NCBI RefSeq assembly: GCF_029392895.1
Contig: NZ_CP114200.1
Location: forward strand, 6,082,501-6,146,500
Length of the DNA stretch: 64,000 nucleotides
Direction: 5' to 3'
Origin: Streptomyces sp. 71268
GTDB taxonomy: Bacteria; Actinomycetota; Actinomycetes; Streptomycetales; Streptomycetaceae
Of this stretch, positions 1 through 10,497 are shown one piece after another (the first letter of the stretch is position 1; each line of letters begins with the position of its first letter). The translations under genes were made by a program, and so were the position numbers. The notes beneath the pieces are model-generated. The model worked only from the letters and a program-made list of their open reading frames with translations. It was not told the DNA's origin and did no database searches.

Positions 1-549
1 TCAGGCGATGATGCGGAACCTCTGGTTCGCGTTGGCGCCCGGCGCCTTGCACCGGTACTGGATGATCGGTGCGCCGTTCGCGGTGCTGGCGCCCTTCACG
101 TCGAAGCACTTGCCGGCGAAGGTCTTGATGAGGACCCGGTCGCCGCCGTCGGCGACGATGCGGAACCGCTGGTTGGCGTCGCTGCCTCCGGGCTTGCAGG
201 AGTACTGGATGATCGGGGCCTCGTCGCGCGTGCTCCTGTTGGCGACGTCGAGGCACTTGCCGCTGGTGTGGGTGGGGTGGATCTTGTGCAGGCCGCCGCC
301 GACCGGGATGAAGTCGAAGCGCTGGTTCGCCTTGCCGGCACCGCAGGTGTACTGGATGATCGGCGCGCCGTTCGCCTGGCTGCCGCGGTGGACGTCGAGA
401 CACTTGCTGGCGAACGTTCTGATCGTGCCCTCACGGGGCAGCATGGCCGAACTCTCGGCCGCCTGGACGCTGGCCGGCAGGGCGGTCGCCGCGGCGGCCG
501 TGACGGCGACGGTGGACAGACAGCGCAGAACTTTCGCGCGAACGCGCAT
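1..549 (-). CDS. secreted ricin-type beta-trefoil lectin
   Basis: A 182-residue protein that probably binds carbohydrate outside the cell. It opens with a basic stretch (MRVRAKVLRC) and a hydrophobic Ala-rich segment ending near ASVQAAES, a typical Sec signal peptide, so export is expected. The rest is three repeats of about 45 residues, each with the pattern GKCLDV or GKCFDV, then GAPIIQY-C, then NQRF. This is the threefold pattern of a ricin B / RICIN beta-trefoil, with NQRF in place of the common QxW. No catalytic domain is attached, so it is a stand-alone lectin. The stop codon sits exactly at the left edge of the window, so the gene is complete. The sugar ligand cannot be read from sequence. 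Confidence 0.88.
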   Translation of the reverse strand: MRVRAKVLRCLSTVAVTAAAATALPASVQAAESSAMLPREGTIRTFASKCLDVHRGSQANGAPIIQYTCGAGKANQRFDFIPVGGGLHKIHPTHTSGKCLDVANRSTRDEAPIIQYSCKPGGSDANQRFRIVADGGDRVLIKTFAGKCFDVKGASTANGAPIIQYRCKAPGANANQRFRIIA

Positions 550-754
550 GTTGGTGCTCCTTGTTCCGAAGTTGACCCCCTTAGCAGGATTGGCGCGGTA
601 TGAGTATGAGAAACGCCGAATAGTCGGCGTTCATCCGTTTGCTCCGCCGCCACTGAAGACCGGAGTGCTCAGCCGGTCGGCGACCCGCTCCGATGGGCGC
701 AGCACGGGGTCGGCGCAAGGGAGTTGCTCGGGAAGCGCACCCTTCGCGCCCGGC

Positions 755-908
755 TCTGGTCGAGCGAACGGTGGCCGGCCAGCGGCGGATGCGCCGCGCT
801 CGCCGTGAGGTAGGCCGGCGAGAAGGCGCCCAGGCCGTGGGCGTAGACGCGCGCCGGCTGCCGTCCGGGCAGCTCGACCCAGCGCATCCGGTCCCCCTCG
901 GGCGTCAC
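755..908 (-). pseudogene. remnant of an alpha/beta-hydrolase gene (N-terminal piece)
   Basis: The frame starting at 908 (or the ATG at 887) encodes MRWVELPGRQPARVYAHGLG followed by a stretch ending HPPLAGHRSLD. This looks like the start of actinobacterial alpha/beta hydrolases, where the HG near the front forms the oxyanion loop and the GHRSL strand leads into the nucleophile region. After about residue 51 the reading runs into unrelated sequence and stops at 669. Only about 50 of an expected 250 or more residues are present and the next gene starts 200 bases away. I read it as a truncated relic. The assignment is from pattern memory, not a search. Confidence 0.5.
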
Positions 909-1191
909 CGCTGCCTCACGCAGGGTCTACTCCTTCGCGGCGGTGGGCGAGGGACGAGACGACGGGGGAGCAGCGTGGACACCCGCGCTCAGCGCCTCCG
1001 CGCGGCCCCTTTCGCACGGCGCCACGGCGACCCGGGGCCCGTCCCGGAGCCGCCCCGCCGGCCGGGCGCGTACGCGGCGATCGGGCACACTGGCCCCACC
1101 CGCACCGTCCGGCGCGCCCGCGGTACGGCAGGGCACCCGGGGCTGGGTCGTGCGGGGGCAGTACAGCGAGGTACGGCAAGGGAGCGACACC

Positions 1192-2646
1192 GTGACACGG
1201 CGAGACGGAGACGGCGCCACCCGGGCGAACGGCGACGACCGGGCCCACCACGAGCCGCCGGAGCGGCCCGAGGAGGCCGGCGGGCCGGGCGCGGCCCTCC
1301 GCGCGCGGACCGGTGAGGCGCACGCCGAGTCGAGCCCCGGGGCGTGCGCCGGGCGGCCGGGAACCGCGCACGGGGAAACGTCCGCCGGCGCACACCCGGG
1401 GCCCCCGGGGGACGGACCAGGGACCGGCCCCGGGCCGGGAACCGGGGCCAGGCCAGGTGCCGGGCCCGGGCGTCGGGAAGGGAGGAGCCCGCTCGGCGCG
1501 CCGGTTCCCGGCGAGGGCGGAGTGCGCCCGGTGCTCGATCCGCTCGCCGCCGTCCGCCGCCCCGACGACCCGGCCTGCGACGTCTACCTGACCGGCCCCG
1601 TCTTCCTCGACATCGTCTTCACCGGCCTCGACTCGGCTCCCGTGCGCGGTACCGAGTCCTGGGCCCGCGGCATGGGCTCAAGCCCCGGTGGCGTGGCCAA
1701 CATGGCCACCGCGCTCGCCCGGCTCGGGCTGCGCACCTCACTCGCCGCCGCCTTCGGCGACGACATGTACGGCGACTACTGCCGGGACGCCCTCGACCGT
1801 GGCGAGGGCATCGACCTGTCGCTGTCGCGCACGGTGCCGGGCTGGCACTCGCCGGTCACCGTCTCCATGGCGTACGAGGGCGAGCGCACGATGGTCTCGC
1901 ACGGGCACGAAGCGCCGCCGACGCGGGCGGGGGCGGCGGAGGGGGCGTTTGACGGGGAGCCCGCCCCGGAGTGCCCGCCGCCGGCGCGCGCCTGCGTGGC
2001 CTCGCTGGTGCCCGGCAGCCGTGAGGAGTGGATCGCGCACGCCGCGCGCCGGGGCAGCCGGATCTTCGCCGACGTGGGCTGGGACGACACCGGCCGTTGG
2101 GACCCGGCCGACCTCGCCGACCTGGAGCACTGCGAGGCGTTCCTTCCCAACGCCGTCGAGGCGATGCGCTACACCCGCACCGACTGCCCGCGCGCCGCGG
2201 CCCGCGCGCTGACCGAGAAGGTGCCGGTGGCGGTCGTGACGCTGGGCGCCGAAGGCGCGTACGCCGTGGACGGCCGTACCGGCGAGAGCGCCGAGGTGCC
2301 CGCGATCGCGGTGGAGGCGCTGGACCCGACCGGCGCCGGGGACGTCTTCGTGGCCGGGTTCATCACCGGCAGCCTGGCCGGCTGGCCGCTCGCCGACCGG
2401 CTCGCCTTCGCCGGCCTGACCGCCGCCCTGTCGGTGCAGGAGTTCGGCGGATCGCTGTCCGCGCCGGGCTGGGTGGAGATCGCCGCCTGGTGGCAGCACG
2501 TGCGGACCTTCGACGACCAGAGCCTGGTCGCAGGGCAGGGCAGCGCGCTGCGCCGGTACGCGTTCCTGGACGGCCTGCTGCCCTCCGCGCCCCGCCCCTG
2601 GCCGCTGCGCCGTGCGGTACCCACCATCGGTTTCCGCCAGTCGTGA
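1192..2646 (+). CDS. PfkB-family carbohydrate kinase
   Basis: A ribokinase/PfkB-type kinase that should phosphorylate a sugar or nucleoside with ATP in the cytosol. The conserved body starts near residue 125 (CDVYLTGPVFLDIVFTGLDS), carries the glycine-rich PGGVANMATALARLG segment, and ends with the PfkB signature DPTGAGDVFVAGF around residue 380, whose Asp is the catalytic base. The GTG at 1192 is chosen because AAGGGAG lies 7 bases upstream; it gives a 110-residue Gly/Pro/Arg-rich N-terminal tail of low complexity. Starts at 1522 or 1531 (GGAG 8 bases before 1531) would remove this tail and give a protein of the usual family length. Substrate is not predictable. It is monocistronic by spacing. 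Confidence 0.8.
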   Translation: MTRRDGDGATRANGDDRAHHEPPERPEEAGGPGAALRARTGEAHAESSPGACAGRPGTAHGETSAGAHPGPPGDGPGTGPGPGTGARPGAGPGRREGRSPLGAPVPGEGGVRPVLDPLAAVRRPDDPACDVYLTGPVFLDIVFTGLDSAPVRGTESWARGMGSSPGGVANMATALARLGLRTSLAAAFGDDMYGDYCRDALDRGEGIDLSLSRTVPGWHSPVTVSMAYEGERTMVSHGHEAPPTRAGAAEGAFDGEPAPECPPPARACVASLVPGSREEWIAHAARRGSRIFADVGWDDTGRWDPADLADLEHCEAFLPNAVEAMRYTRTDCPRAAARALTEKVPVAVVTLGAEGAYAVDGRTGESAEVPAIAVEALDPTGAGDVFVAGFITGSLAGWPLADRLAFAGLTAALSVQEFGGSLSAPGWVEIAAWWQHVRTFDDQSLVAGQGSALRRYAFLDGLLPSAPRPWPLRRAVPTIGFRQS

Positions 2647-2651
2647 ACCGG

Positions 2652-2713
2652 CCCCCGAGCGCGCCCTGAACCGGCCCCGGTCCGTCCCCCGAGCGCGCTC
2701 TGAACCGGCCCCG
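2652..2713. repeat. two direct 28-bp repeats after the kinase gene
   Basis: CCCCCGAGCGCGCCCTGAAC plus CGGCCCCG occurs at 2652-2679 and, with one C-to-T change, at 2686-2713, a period of 34 bp. It lies in the 270-base gap before phoH. No hairpin or coding role is evident; it may be slipped-strand duplication in GC-rich spacer DNA. Confidence 0.7.
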
Positions 2714-2916
2714 ATCCGACCCCGGCCCGGCCCTGACGCTCACCCGGGGCGCGCCTGTCGGTGCTCCGCGTGGAAGCCGCCGGAGCGTCGGCGCGCGTTC
2801 ACGTCGTGGCAGGGCGCCGGGCACCGACCGGCCGCGGCCCTCGATAAAAGGCTCTGGTCTTGTCAGTGCGGCGTCGTACGCTGGGTATCCCAAGCCGCTG
2901 AACCACGGAAAGAGGG

Positions 2917-5043
<2,127 letters not shown>

Positions 5044-5146
5044 GCAGGCCCCCGGCCGTGCCCGCGCCCGCCGCGACCCGGTGGTCGCGGCGTGGTGCGG
5101 CACGGCGAGCTAACCGGCATCGGTAATCGGAGAGATCAACAGCCCC

Positions 5147-5644
5147 ATGGCGATCGACGTCAACAACGAATCCGGCACGGACATCGACGAACAGGCGGTG
5201 CTGGACGTCGCCCGGTACGCGCTGGCCCGGATGCGCATCCACCCGCTGTCCGAGCTGTCGATCATCGTCATCGACGCCGACGCCATGGAGCAGCTCCACA
5301 TCCAGTGGATGGACCTGTCAGGCCCCACCGACGTCATGTCCTTCCCGATGGACGAGCTGCGCCCACCGGGCAAGGACGACGACGAGCCGCCCCAGGGGTT
5401 GCTCGGCGACATCGTGCTCTGCCCCGAGGTGGCCAAGCAGCAGGGCGCCCAGGCCCCGACGCAGCACTCGATGGACGAGGAACTCCAGTTGCTCACCGTG
5501 CACGGCTGCCTGCACCTGCTCGGCTACGACCACGAGGAGCCGGACGAGCGGGCCGAGATGTTCGCCCTGCAGAAGGCCATCGTGGACGACTGGCGGGCCG
5601 AGCGCGGCATGACCGGCCCGTCCCCGGCCCCCACCACCAGGTGA
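5147..5644 (+). CDS. ybeY: rRNA maturation endoribonuclease YbeY
   Basis: Zinc-dependent single-strand endoribonuclease acting in 16S rRNA 3' end maturation and ribosome quality control in the cytosol. The family motif [11 protein letters not shown] lies at residues 119-129 and supplies the three zinc-binding histidines. The protein is 165 residues, normal for the family. The ATG at 5147 is chosen because the N-terminus [15 protein letters not shown] starts just before the conserved core. The gene lies between phoH and a CBS-domain membrane protein gene, with only 10 bases to the latter, the order typical of actinobacteria, and is likely one transcription unit with them. Confidence 0.95.
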   Translation: MAIDVNNESGTDIDEQAVLDVARYALARMRIHPLSELSIIVIDADAMEQLHIQWMDLSGPTDVMSFPMDELRPPGKDDDEPPQGLLGDIVLCPEVAKQQGAQAPTQHSMDEELQLLTVHGCLHLLGYDHEEPDERAEMFALQKAIVDDWRAERGMTGPSPAPTTR

Positions 5645-5654
5645 GCGCCGCCTG

Positions 5655-6998
5655 ATGACCGCACAACTGATCACCTCGGCCGTCCTCCTGGTCGTCGTCG
5701 CCTGGCTGGCGGCCTGCGCGGAGGCCGGCCTGGCGCGCACGACGCGCTTCCGGGCGCAGGAGGCGGTGCGTTCGGGCCGGCGCGGCAGCGCCAAGCTGAT
5801 GGCCGTCGCCGAGGACCCCACCCGCTACCTCAACGTGGCGCTGCTGGTCCGGGTGGCCTGCGAGGTCGCGGCCGGCGCCGTCGTCACCTACGCGTGCGTG
5901 CGGGCGTACGACGAGACCTGGGAGGCGCTGGCCATCGCGATCGGCGTGATGGTCCTCGTCTCCTACGTCGCGGTCGGCGTCTCGCCCCGTACGATCGGCC
6001 GGCAGCACCCGCTCAACACGGCCACGGCCGCCGCCTACGTGCTGTTGCCGCTGGCCCGCGTGATGGGCCCCATCCCGCAACTCCTCATCCTCATCGGCAA
6101 CGCCCTCACCCCGGGCAAGGGCTTCCGCAAGGGCCCCTTCGCCTCCGAGGCCGAGCTGCGCGCCATGGTGGACCTCGCCGAGCAGGAGTCGCTGATCGAG
6201 GACGACGAGCGCCGCATGGTGCACTCCGTCTTCGAGCTGGGGGACACGTTGGTGCGCGAGGTGATGGTGCCGCGCACCGACCTGGTCGCCATCGAGCGGT
6301 TCAAGACCATCCGGCAGGCCCTGACCCTCGCGCTGCGCTCCGGGTTCTCCCGCATCCCGGTCACCGGGGACAGCGAGGACGACGTGGTGGGCATCGTCTA
6401 CCTCAAGGACCTCGCCCGTAAGACGCACGTCAACCGGGACTCCGAGAGCGACCTGGTCTCCACCGCCATGCGCCCGGCGACGTTCGTGCCCGACACGAAG
6501 AACGCGGGTGACCTGCTGCGCGAGATGCAGCAGGAGCGCAACCACGTGGCCGTCGTCATCGACGAGTACGGCGGCACGGCCGGCATCGTCACCATCGAGG
6601 ACATCCTGGAGGAGATCGTCGGCGAGATCACCGACGAGTACGACCGCGAGCTGCCGCCCGTCGAGAGCCTCGGCGAGGACCGCTACCGCGTCACGGCCCG
6701 CCTCGACATCGGCACCCTCGGCGAGCTGTACGGGCTGCGCCTGGACGACGAGGACGTGGAGACCGTCGGCGGGCTGCTGGCCAAGTCGCTCGGCCGGGTC
6801 CCGATCGCCGGCGCGGTGGCCGACGTCGACCTGAGCGAGGACGCCACCGACCCGGACCTGACGGCCCTGCGCCTGACCGCCGAGTCCTCGGCCGGCCGGC
6901 GCAACCGCATCCTGACGGTCCTGGTCGAGCCCGTACGCGAGACGGAAGACCCGGCACAGCCGGAGGCGGAGGCGCGGGGCGTGGAAGCGGAGCGCTAG
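5655..6998 (+). CDS. CNNM/CorC-type transmembrane protein with CBS domains (hemolysin family)
   Basis: A 447-residue membrane protein of the CNNM/HlyC family, often linked to magnesium or cobalt handling. The order is a DUF21 membrane domain with about four hydrophobic segments (residues 1-165), a CBS pair (roughly 200-330, including VPRTDLVAIERFKT and VVIDEYGGTAGIVTIEDILEEIVGEI) and a C-terminal CorC_HlyC transporter-associated domain from about 345. The protein ends in an acidic tail. It starts 10 bases after ybeY with a GAGCGCC leader and is probably translated from the same mRNA. The name hemolysin is historical; ion transport or sensing is more likely. The ligand of the CBS domains is unknown. 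Confidence 0.9.
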   Translation: MTAQLITSAVLLVVVAWLAACAEAGLARTTRFRAQEAVRSGRRGSAKLMAVAEDPTRYLNVALLVRVACEVAAGAVVTYACVRAYDETWEALAIAIGVMVLVSYVAVGVSPRTIGRQHPLNTATAAAYVLLPLARVMGPIPQLLILIGNALTPGKGFRKGPFASEAELRAMVDLAEQESLIEDDERRMVHSVFELGDTLVREVMVPRTDLVAIERFKTIRQALTLALRSGFSRIPVTGDSEDDVVGIVYLKDLARKTHVNRDSESDLVSTAMRPATFVPDTKNAGDLLREMQQERNHVAVVIDEYGGTAGIVTIEDILEEIVGEITDEYDRELPPVESLGEDRYRVTARLDIGTLGELYGLRLDDEDVETVGGLLAKSLGRVPIAGAVADVDLSEDATDPDLTALRLTAESSAGRRNRILTVLVEPVRETEDPAQPEAEARGVEAER

Positions 6999-7083
6999 CC
7001 GCGCGGGCCGCCGCCGCGCGCGGGCTGACGCGTGCTTCCGCCTGGGACCGGGCCCCCACCAGCGTCGCCGTATCCTCGTGCAC

Positions 7084-7437
7084 ATGAGCGATACGACGGC
7101 GTTGGCCCCGGAAGACCAGAAGATCATCACGCTCGCCCGTGCCACGCGGGCGCGCAACGGCGTGCCCGAGGGCGCGGCCGTCCGCGATGAGACCGGGCGC
7201 ACCTACGTCGCCGGCACCGTCGCCCTGGAGTCGCTCCACCTGAGCGCGCTGCGCACGGCCGTCGCGATGGCCGTGGCCAGCGGCGCCACCTCGCTGGAGG
7301 CCGCCGCAGTGGTCAGCGACGTCGCGGCCGTCTCCGACGAGGACCGGGCGGCGGTGCGAGACCTCGGCGGGCCGCTGACCCCGGTGATCCTCGCGGGCCC
7401 GGACGGCACGCCGCGCGCCACGGTGACCGCCGGGTGA
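7084..7437 (+). CDS. cytidine-deaminase-like protein without zinc ligands
   Basis: A 117-residue protein whose fold pattern matches small cytidine deaminases: an N-terminal helix, a strand with GRTYVAGTVALES, the helix LSALRTAVAMAVASGATSLEA, then VVSDV and LTPVILAGPDG. In active enzymes the helix begins with Cys-Ala-Glu and a later PCxxC supplies the other zinc ligands; here the first is replaced by LSAL and the second is absent. It is therefore probably not a deaminase and may have a structural or nucleotide-sensing role. The ATG at 7084 fits the conserved start MSDTTALAPEDQ. The stop overlaps the GTG start of the next gene by 4 bases, showing translational coupling upstream of era. Confidence 0.8.
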   Translation: MSDTTALAPEDQKIITLARATRARNGVPEGAAVRDETGRTYVAGTVALESLHLSALRTAVAMAVASGATSLEAAAVVSDVAAVSDEDRAAVRDLGGPLTPVILAGPDGTPRATVTAG

Positions 7438-7922
7438 GCGCGGGCGACCAGCCCGAGCGCGCCTCCCTGACCACTTCGGCCGACGTCACCCCCGACGCCG
7501 CCCCCGGCGCGGCCGGCGCCGACGAGCCCACCGGCGCCGCCGCCCACCAGGGGACCCCGGCCGCCGCGCCAACCGGCGGCTCGGCCATGGACTGGGCGCT
7601 GCTCGTGTGCGGCTCGTTGTTGCTGCTGGGCGTCGTGGTGGAGGGCGAGGGCCTGGCCTGGGTCACCCTCGCCTGGACGCTGATCCTGCTGCCGGAGGGC
7701 GTACGCCGGATCTACGCCGGCCGAGGTCACACGCGCCGGGCCGAACTGATGGGCCCCGTCGCCGCGCTCTGCACGGTCGCCGCCACCGCGATCTGCTGGG
7801 CCGGCCTGGCCTACGACTGGTCCCAGGGCAACGGCACGAGCTGGCTGGTGCTGATCGCGACCGTGCTGCTGACCGTGGGCGGCGTGGCCTGGCTGGCCCG
7901 CAGGCTGCTGGAGCGCCGGTAG
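7434..7922 (+). CDS. small integral membrane protein of unknown function
   Basis: A 162-residue protein with an N-terminal Ala/Pro/Thr-rich tail (about 55 residues) and a membrane part with four hydrophobic segments: MDWALLVCGSLLLLGVV, GLAWVTLAWTLILLPE, LMGPVAALCTVAATAICWAG and SWLVLIATVLLTVGGVAWLA. It ends in a basic RRLLERR. The GTG start overlaps the stop of the upstream gene (GTGA), so the two are translationally coupled. I do not recognise a named family. Its position between the deaminase-like gene and era suggests a conserved but uncharacterised member of this housekeeping run. Confidence 0.75.
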   Translation: MSAGDQPERASLTTSADVTPDAAPGAAGADEPTGAAAHQGTPAAAPTGGSAMDWALLVCGSLLLLGVVVEGEGLAWVTLAWTLILLPEGVRRIYAGRGHTRRAELMGPVAALCTVAATAICWAGLAYDWSQGNGTSWLVLIATVLLTVGGVAWLARRLLERR

Positions 7923-8166
7923 CCACCGCCGAGTCGAGGGGGCCCGTGGGCCGGCTGCCGCACCTGGACCGCACGCTCGACGAGTCGGCCCCGCCCCGCC
8001 GGCAGGGAACTGGCCCGCTGCGCCGCGCCACCCGTTCCGTCGAGCCGATCCGGTGGCGGGCCGACCCCGCCGACGGCCGCGCGGAACCGGTGGTGGCGGG
8101 CCCGGCCGGGCCCGTAGCGGGCCCGGTTGGTCGGGGCCGGTGCCCCGATCGGGGAGAATAGCCCGC

Positions 8167-9108
8167 ATGAGCGCTCGTACTCCCTCTTCGGAAGCTCCCC
8201 ATCGCGCGGGCTTCGCCTGTTTCGTCGGTCGCCCGAACGCGGGCAAGTCCACCCTGACGAACGCTCTGGTCGGTACCAAGGTGGCCATCACCTCCAACCG
8301 GCCGCAGACCACGCGGCACACCGTGCGCGGCATCGTGCACCGCCCCGAGGCGCAGCTCGTCCTCGTGGACACCCCCGGCCTGCACAAGCCGCGCACGCTG
8401 CTCGGCGAGCGCCTGAACGATGTCGTGCGGACCACCTGGGCCGAGGTCGACGTGATCGGGTTCTGCCTGCCCGCCGACCAGAAGCTCGGGCCCGGCGACC
8501 GTTACATCGCCACCGAACTGGCCGGCATCAAGAAGACGCCCAAGGTCGCGATCGTCACCAAGACCGACCTCGTGGACTCCCAGCAGCTCGCCGAGCAACT
8601 GATCGCCATCGACCAGCTCGGCCGCGACCTCGGCATCGAATGGGCCGAGATCGTGCCGGTCTCGGCCGTCGCGGACACCCAGGTCCACCTGCTCGCCGAC
8701 CTGCTCGTGCCGCTCCTGCCGGAGAGCCCGCCGCTCTACCCGGAGGGCGACCTGACCGACGAGCCGGAGCAGGTCATGGTCGCCGAGCTGATCCGCGAGG
8801 CCGCCCTGGAGGGGGTACGGGACGAGCTGCCGCACTCCATCGCGGTCGTGGTCGAGGAGATGATCCCGCGCGCGGACCGCCCCAAGGACAAGCCCCTCCT
8901 CGACGTGCACGCCAACGTCTACATCGAGCGGCCGAGCCAGAAGGGCATCATCATCGGCCCGAAGGGCGCCCGCCTGAAGGAGGTCGGCATGAAGTCCCGC
9001 AAGCACATCGAGGCCCTGCTCGGCACCCCGGTCTACCTCGACCTGCACGTCAAGGTCGCCAAGGACTGGCAGCGCGACCCCAAGCAGCTCCGCAAGCTCG
9101 GTTTCTGA
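8167..9108 (+). CDS. era: GTPase Era
   Basis: Essential-type GTPase that binds the 16S rRNA 3' end and 30S subunit during ribosome assembly. G1 is GRPNAGKST at residues 21-29, G3 is DTPG, and G4 is TKTD; the C-terminal KH domain includes IIIGPKGARLKEVGM from about residue 258. The 313-residue length is normal. The ATG at 8167 is used because MSARTPSSEAPHRAGF leads directly into G1; a GGGGAG lies 10 bases before it. The open frame extends upstream to 8053 but that sequence is Pro/Arg-rich spacer. Downstream the gene faces a GNAT gene across a hairpin. Confidence 0.95.
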   Translation: MSARTPSSEAPHRAGFACFVGRPNAGKSTLTNALVGTKVAITSNRPQTTRHTVRGIVHRPEAQLVLVDTPGLHKPRTLLGERLNDVVRTTWAEVDVIGFCLPADQKLGPGDRYIATELAGIKKTPKVAIVTKTDLVDSQQLAEQLIAIDQLGRDLGIEWAEIVPVSAVADTQVHLLADLLVPLLPESPPLYPEGDLTDEPEQVMVAELIREAALEGVRDELPHSIAVVVEEMIPRADRPKDKPLLDVHANVYIERPSQKGIIIGPKGARLKEVGMKSRKHIEALLGTPVYLDLHVKVAKDWQRDPKQLRKLGF

Positions 9109-9139
9109 GCAACAGCTCCGGGCCATCCCGGCAAGGTGA

Positions 9140-9160
9140 GCCGGGGCCCTGTGCCCCGGC
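9140..9160. terminator. hairpin between convergent era and GNAT genes
   Basis: GCCGGGGC and GCCCCGGC form an 8-bp perfect stem around a 5-base loop, 31 bases after the era stop and before the end of the opposing GNAT gene. There is no T run, as is usual for GC-rich actinobacterial terminators. It could serve both strands. Confidence 0.5.
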
Positions 9161-9228
9161 GTGCGCTCCGGCGCGGGCCCGCCCCGAGCGGTCCCGGCCG
9201 GTGCCGGGCGACCGCCCCGGGGCCGGCG

Positions 9229-10062
9229 TCACGCCGCCGGGCTCGCGACCATCGCCGTGCCCACCCGCACGAAGCCGATCTGCTCGTACAGCCGCTCCAC
9301 CTCCGCGTCGGACGCGGACAGGAAGACGGTGCGCACCCCGCGGGCGCGGGCGTCCGTCGCGAGCGCGGAGGTCACCGCGAGCGCCAGCCCGCGGCGGCGC
9401 GCCGCCGGTAGCGTGCCCACGCCGACGATCTCGCTCACGTCCGCGACCACGTGCCGCTGGCCCGCGCACAGCGCGAGCCCGCTCTCGTCGTCCACGGCCG
9501 CCGCGACCGCCGTCCGCCCGGCCCTGATCCCCTCCACGACGGTCCGCACCGCCGGCTGCCCGCCGTGCCGGGGCAGCGCCGCCTCCAACTCCGCGAGCCC
9601 CGTCGCGCCGACCCGCCCGCCGGGTTCCGCGAACGCGAGGTGCGGCACCGTCAGGGCGCTGGGCAGCGCGGGATCGGCGGGGGCCACCATGCGCACCGTG
9701 ACGCCGTCGGGCCGGTGGCGCACGACCGGCAGCAGCGCGCCGGCCCCCAGCACCAGCAGCGGGTGCTCGCGCACCACGAGGCCGGACCGCTGCGCGGCGG
9801 CGCGCAGCGTGGGCGTGGTCTCCGCCACCCACTCGAAGCTCTCCGGGAGGCCGAGCGCCCGCTGTCTGGCTCGCATCCGGTCCACGTCGTCCGCGCTCAC
9901 GCCCGCCGTCAGCCCGAGCGCAGGCCGCGCGTACAGCGGCCAGCCGGCCCCGTCGCGGACGAACAGGGTCAGCGGCCCGACATCCTCGGCCCGGGCGAGC
10001 GGGCGTAACACCGCGTCGTAGTACCGCTCCAGGCGATCCAGCGTGGGGTGGTGAGAGATCAT
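9229..10062 (-). CDS. GNAT-family N-acetyltransferase
   Basis: Acetyl-CoA-dependent acetyltransferase of unknown substrate, 277 residues. The N-terminal half (SHHPTLDRLERYYDAVLRPL) resembles a degenerate first GNAT-like domain; the C-terminal half holds the acetyl-CoA binding motif VSEIVGVGTLPAARRRGLAL followed by TSALATDARARGVRTVFLSA and the closing strand YEQIGFVRVGTAMVA. The ATG at 10062 (MISHHPTL) is preferred over a TTG four codons upstream. The gene stands alone, convergent with era and separated from the emfourin-like gene by about 70 bases. Confidence 0.85.
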   Translation of the reverse strand: MISHHPTLDRLERYYDAVLRPLARAEDVGPLTLFVRDGAGWPLYARPALGLTAGVSADDVDRMRARQRALGLPESFEWVAETTPTLRAAAQRSGLVVREHPLLVLGAGALLPVVRHRPDGVTVRMVAPADPALPSALTVPHLAFAEPGGRVGATGLAELEAALPRHGGQPAVRTVVEGIRAGRTAVAAAVDDESGLALCAGQRHVVADVSEIVGVGTLPAARRRGLALAVTSALATDARARGVRTVFLSASDAEVERLYEQIGFVRVGTAMVASPAA

Positions 10063-10135
10063 GTCGCGATCCAAGCAACACCCCGCTGCGCGGGCCAGTG
10101 GTTTGTACGCTCCGTAGTCGGCCGGGGTGCGCCGG

Positions 10136-10402
10136 TTACGCCCCCTCCCGCAGCACCGTCCTGATCAACTCCCGCTGCGCCGCGCTGAGTCGCGGGTCGG
10201 CGCAGTAGACCGTGGCGCCGTCCACCTCGATGCCGTACTGGAAGCCGTCGGGCACGCCCGCCGGCCGGTCCGGTGCCCCGTCGGCCAGCGCGGCGCGGGC
10301 CAGTTCCTCCAGGTGGGGGGCGTCGGCCCGGCCGGTGCTGTCGAGGCCCGCCCGGCGCGTGATGCCGGCGAAGCCGCCGGTTCTGGTGACGGTAATCCGC
10401 AT
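10136..10402 (-). CDS. emfourin-type inhibitor of the adjacent M4 protease
   Basis: An 88-residue soluble protein, MRITVTRTGGFAGITRRAGL at its start, with the sequence pattern of protealysin inhibitor (emfourin) family proteins: an opening strand, a conserved GGFAGI turn, a central DGFQYGIEV strand, and a closing helix LSAAQRELIRTVLREG. Members of this family bind and inhibit M4 metallopeptidases and are encoded next to them. Here the gene lies 95 bases downstream of an M4 protease on the same strand. The family call rests on size, pattern and context; inhibition of this particular protease is inferred. A strong hairpin separates the two genes, so the inhibitor may be expressed partly on its own. 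Confidence 0.75.
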   Translation of the reverse strand: MRITVTRTGGFAGITRRAGLDSTGRADAPHLEELARAALADGAPDRPAGVPDGFQYGIEVDGATVYCADPRLSAAQRELIRTVLREGA

Positions 10403-10456
10403 GGTCCCTCTCTACCGGGCCGAGGGGGTGCCCCGCTACCCGCCGTCCCCGCGGGT

Positions 10457-10487
10457 GTGCCCGGGCCGGCGCCACCGGCCCGGGCAC
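10457..10487 (-). terminator. strong hairpin between M4 protease and inhibitor genes
   Basis: GTGCCCGGGCCGG at 10457-10469 pairs perfectly with CCGGCCCGGGCAC at 10475-10487 around a 5-base loop. It lies just after the protease stop on the minus strand and before the inhibitor start, so it may end or attenuate transcription into the inhibitor gene. Confidence 0.7.
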
Positions 10488-10497
10488 GGCTCGGCGG

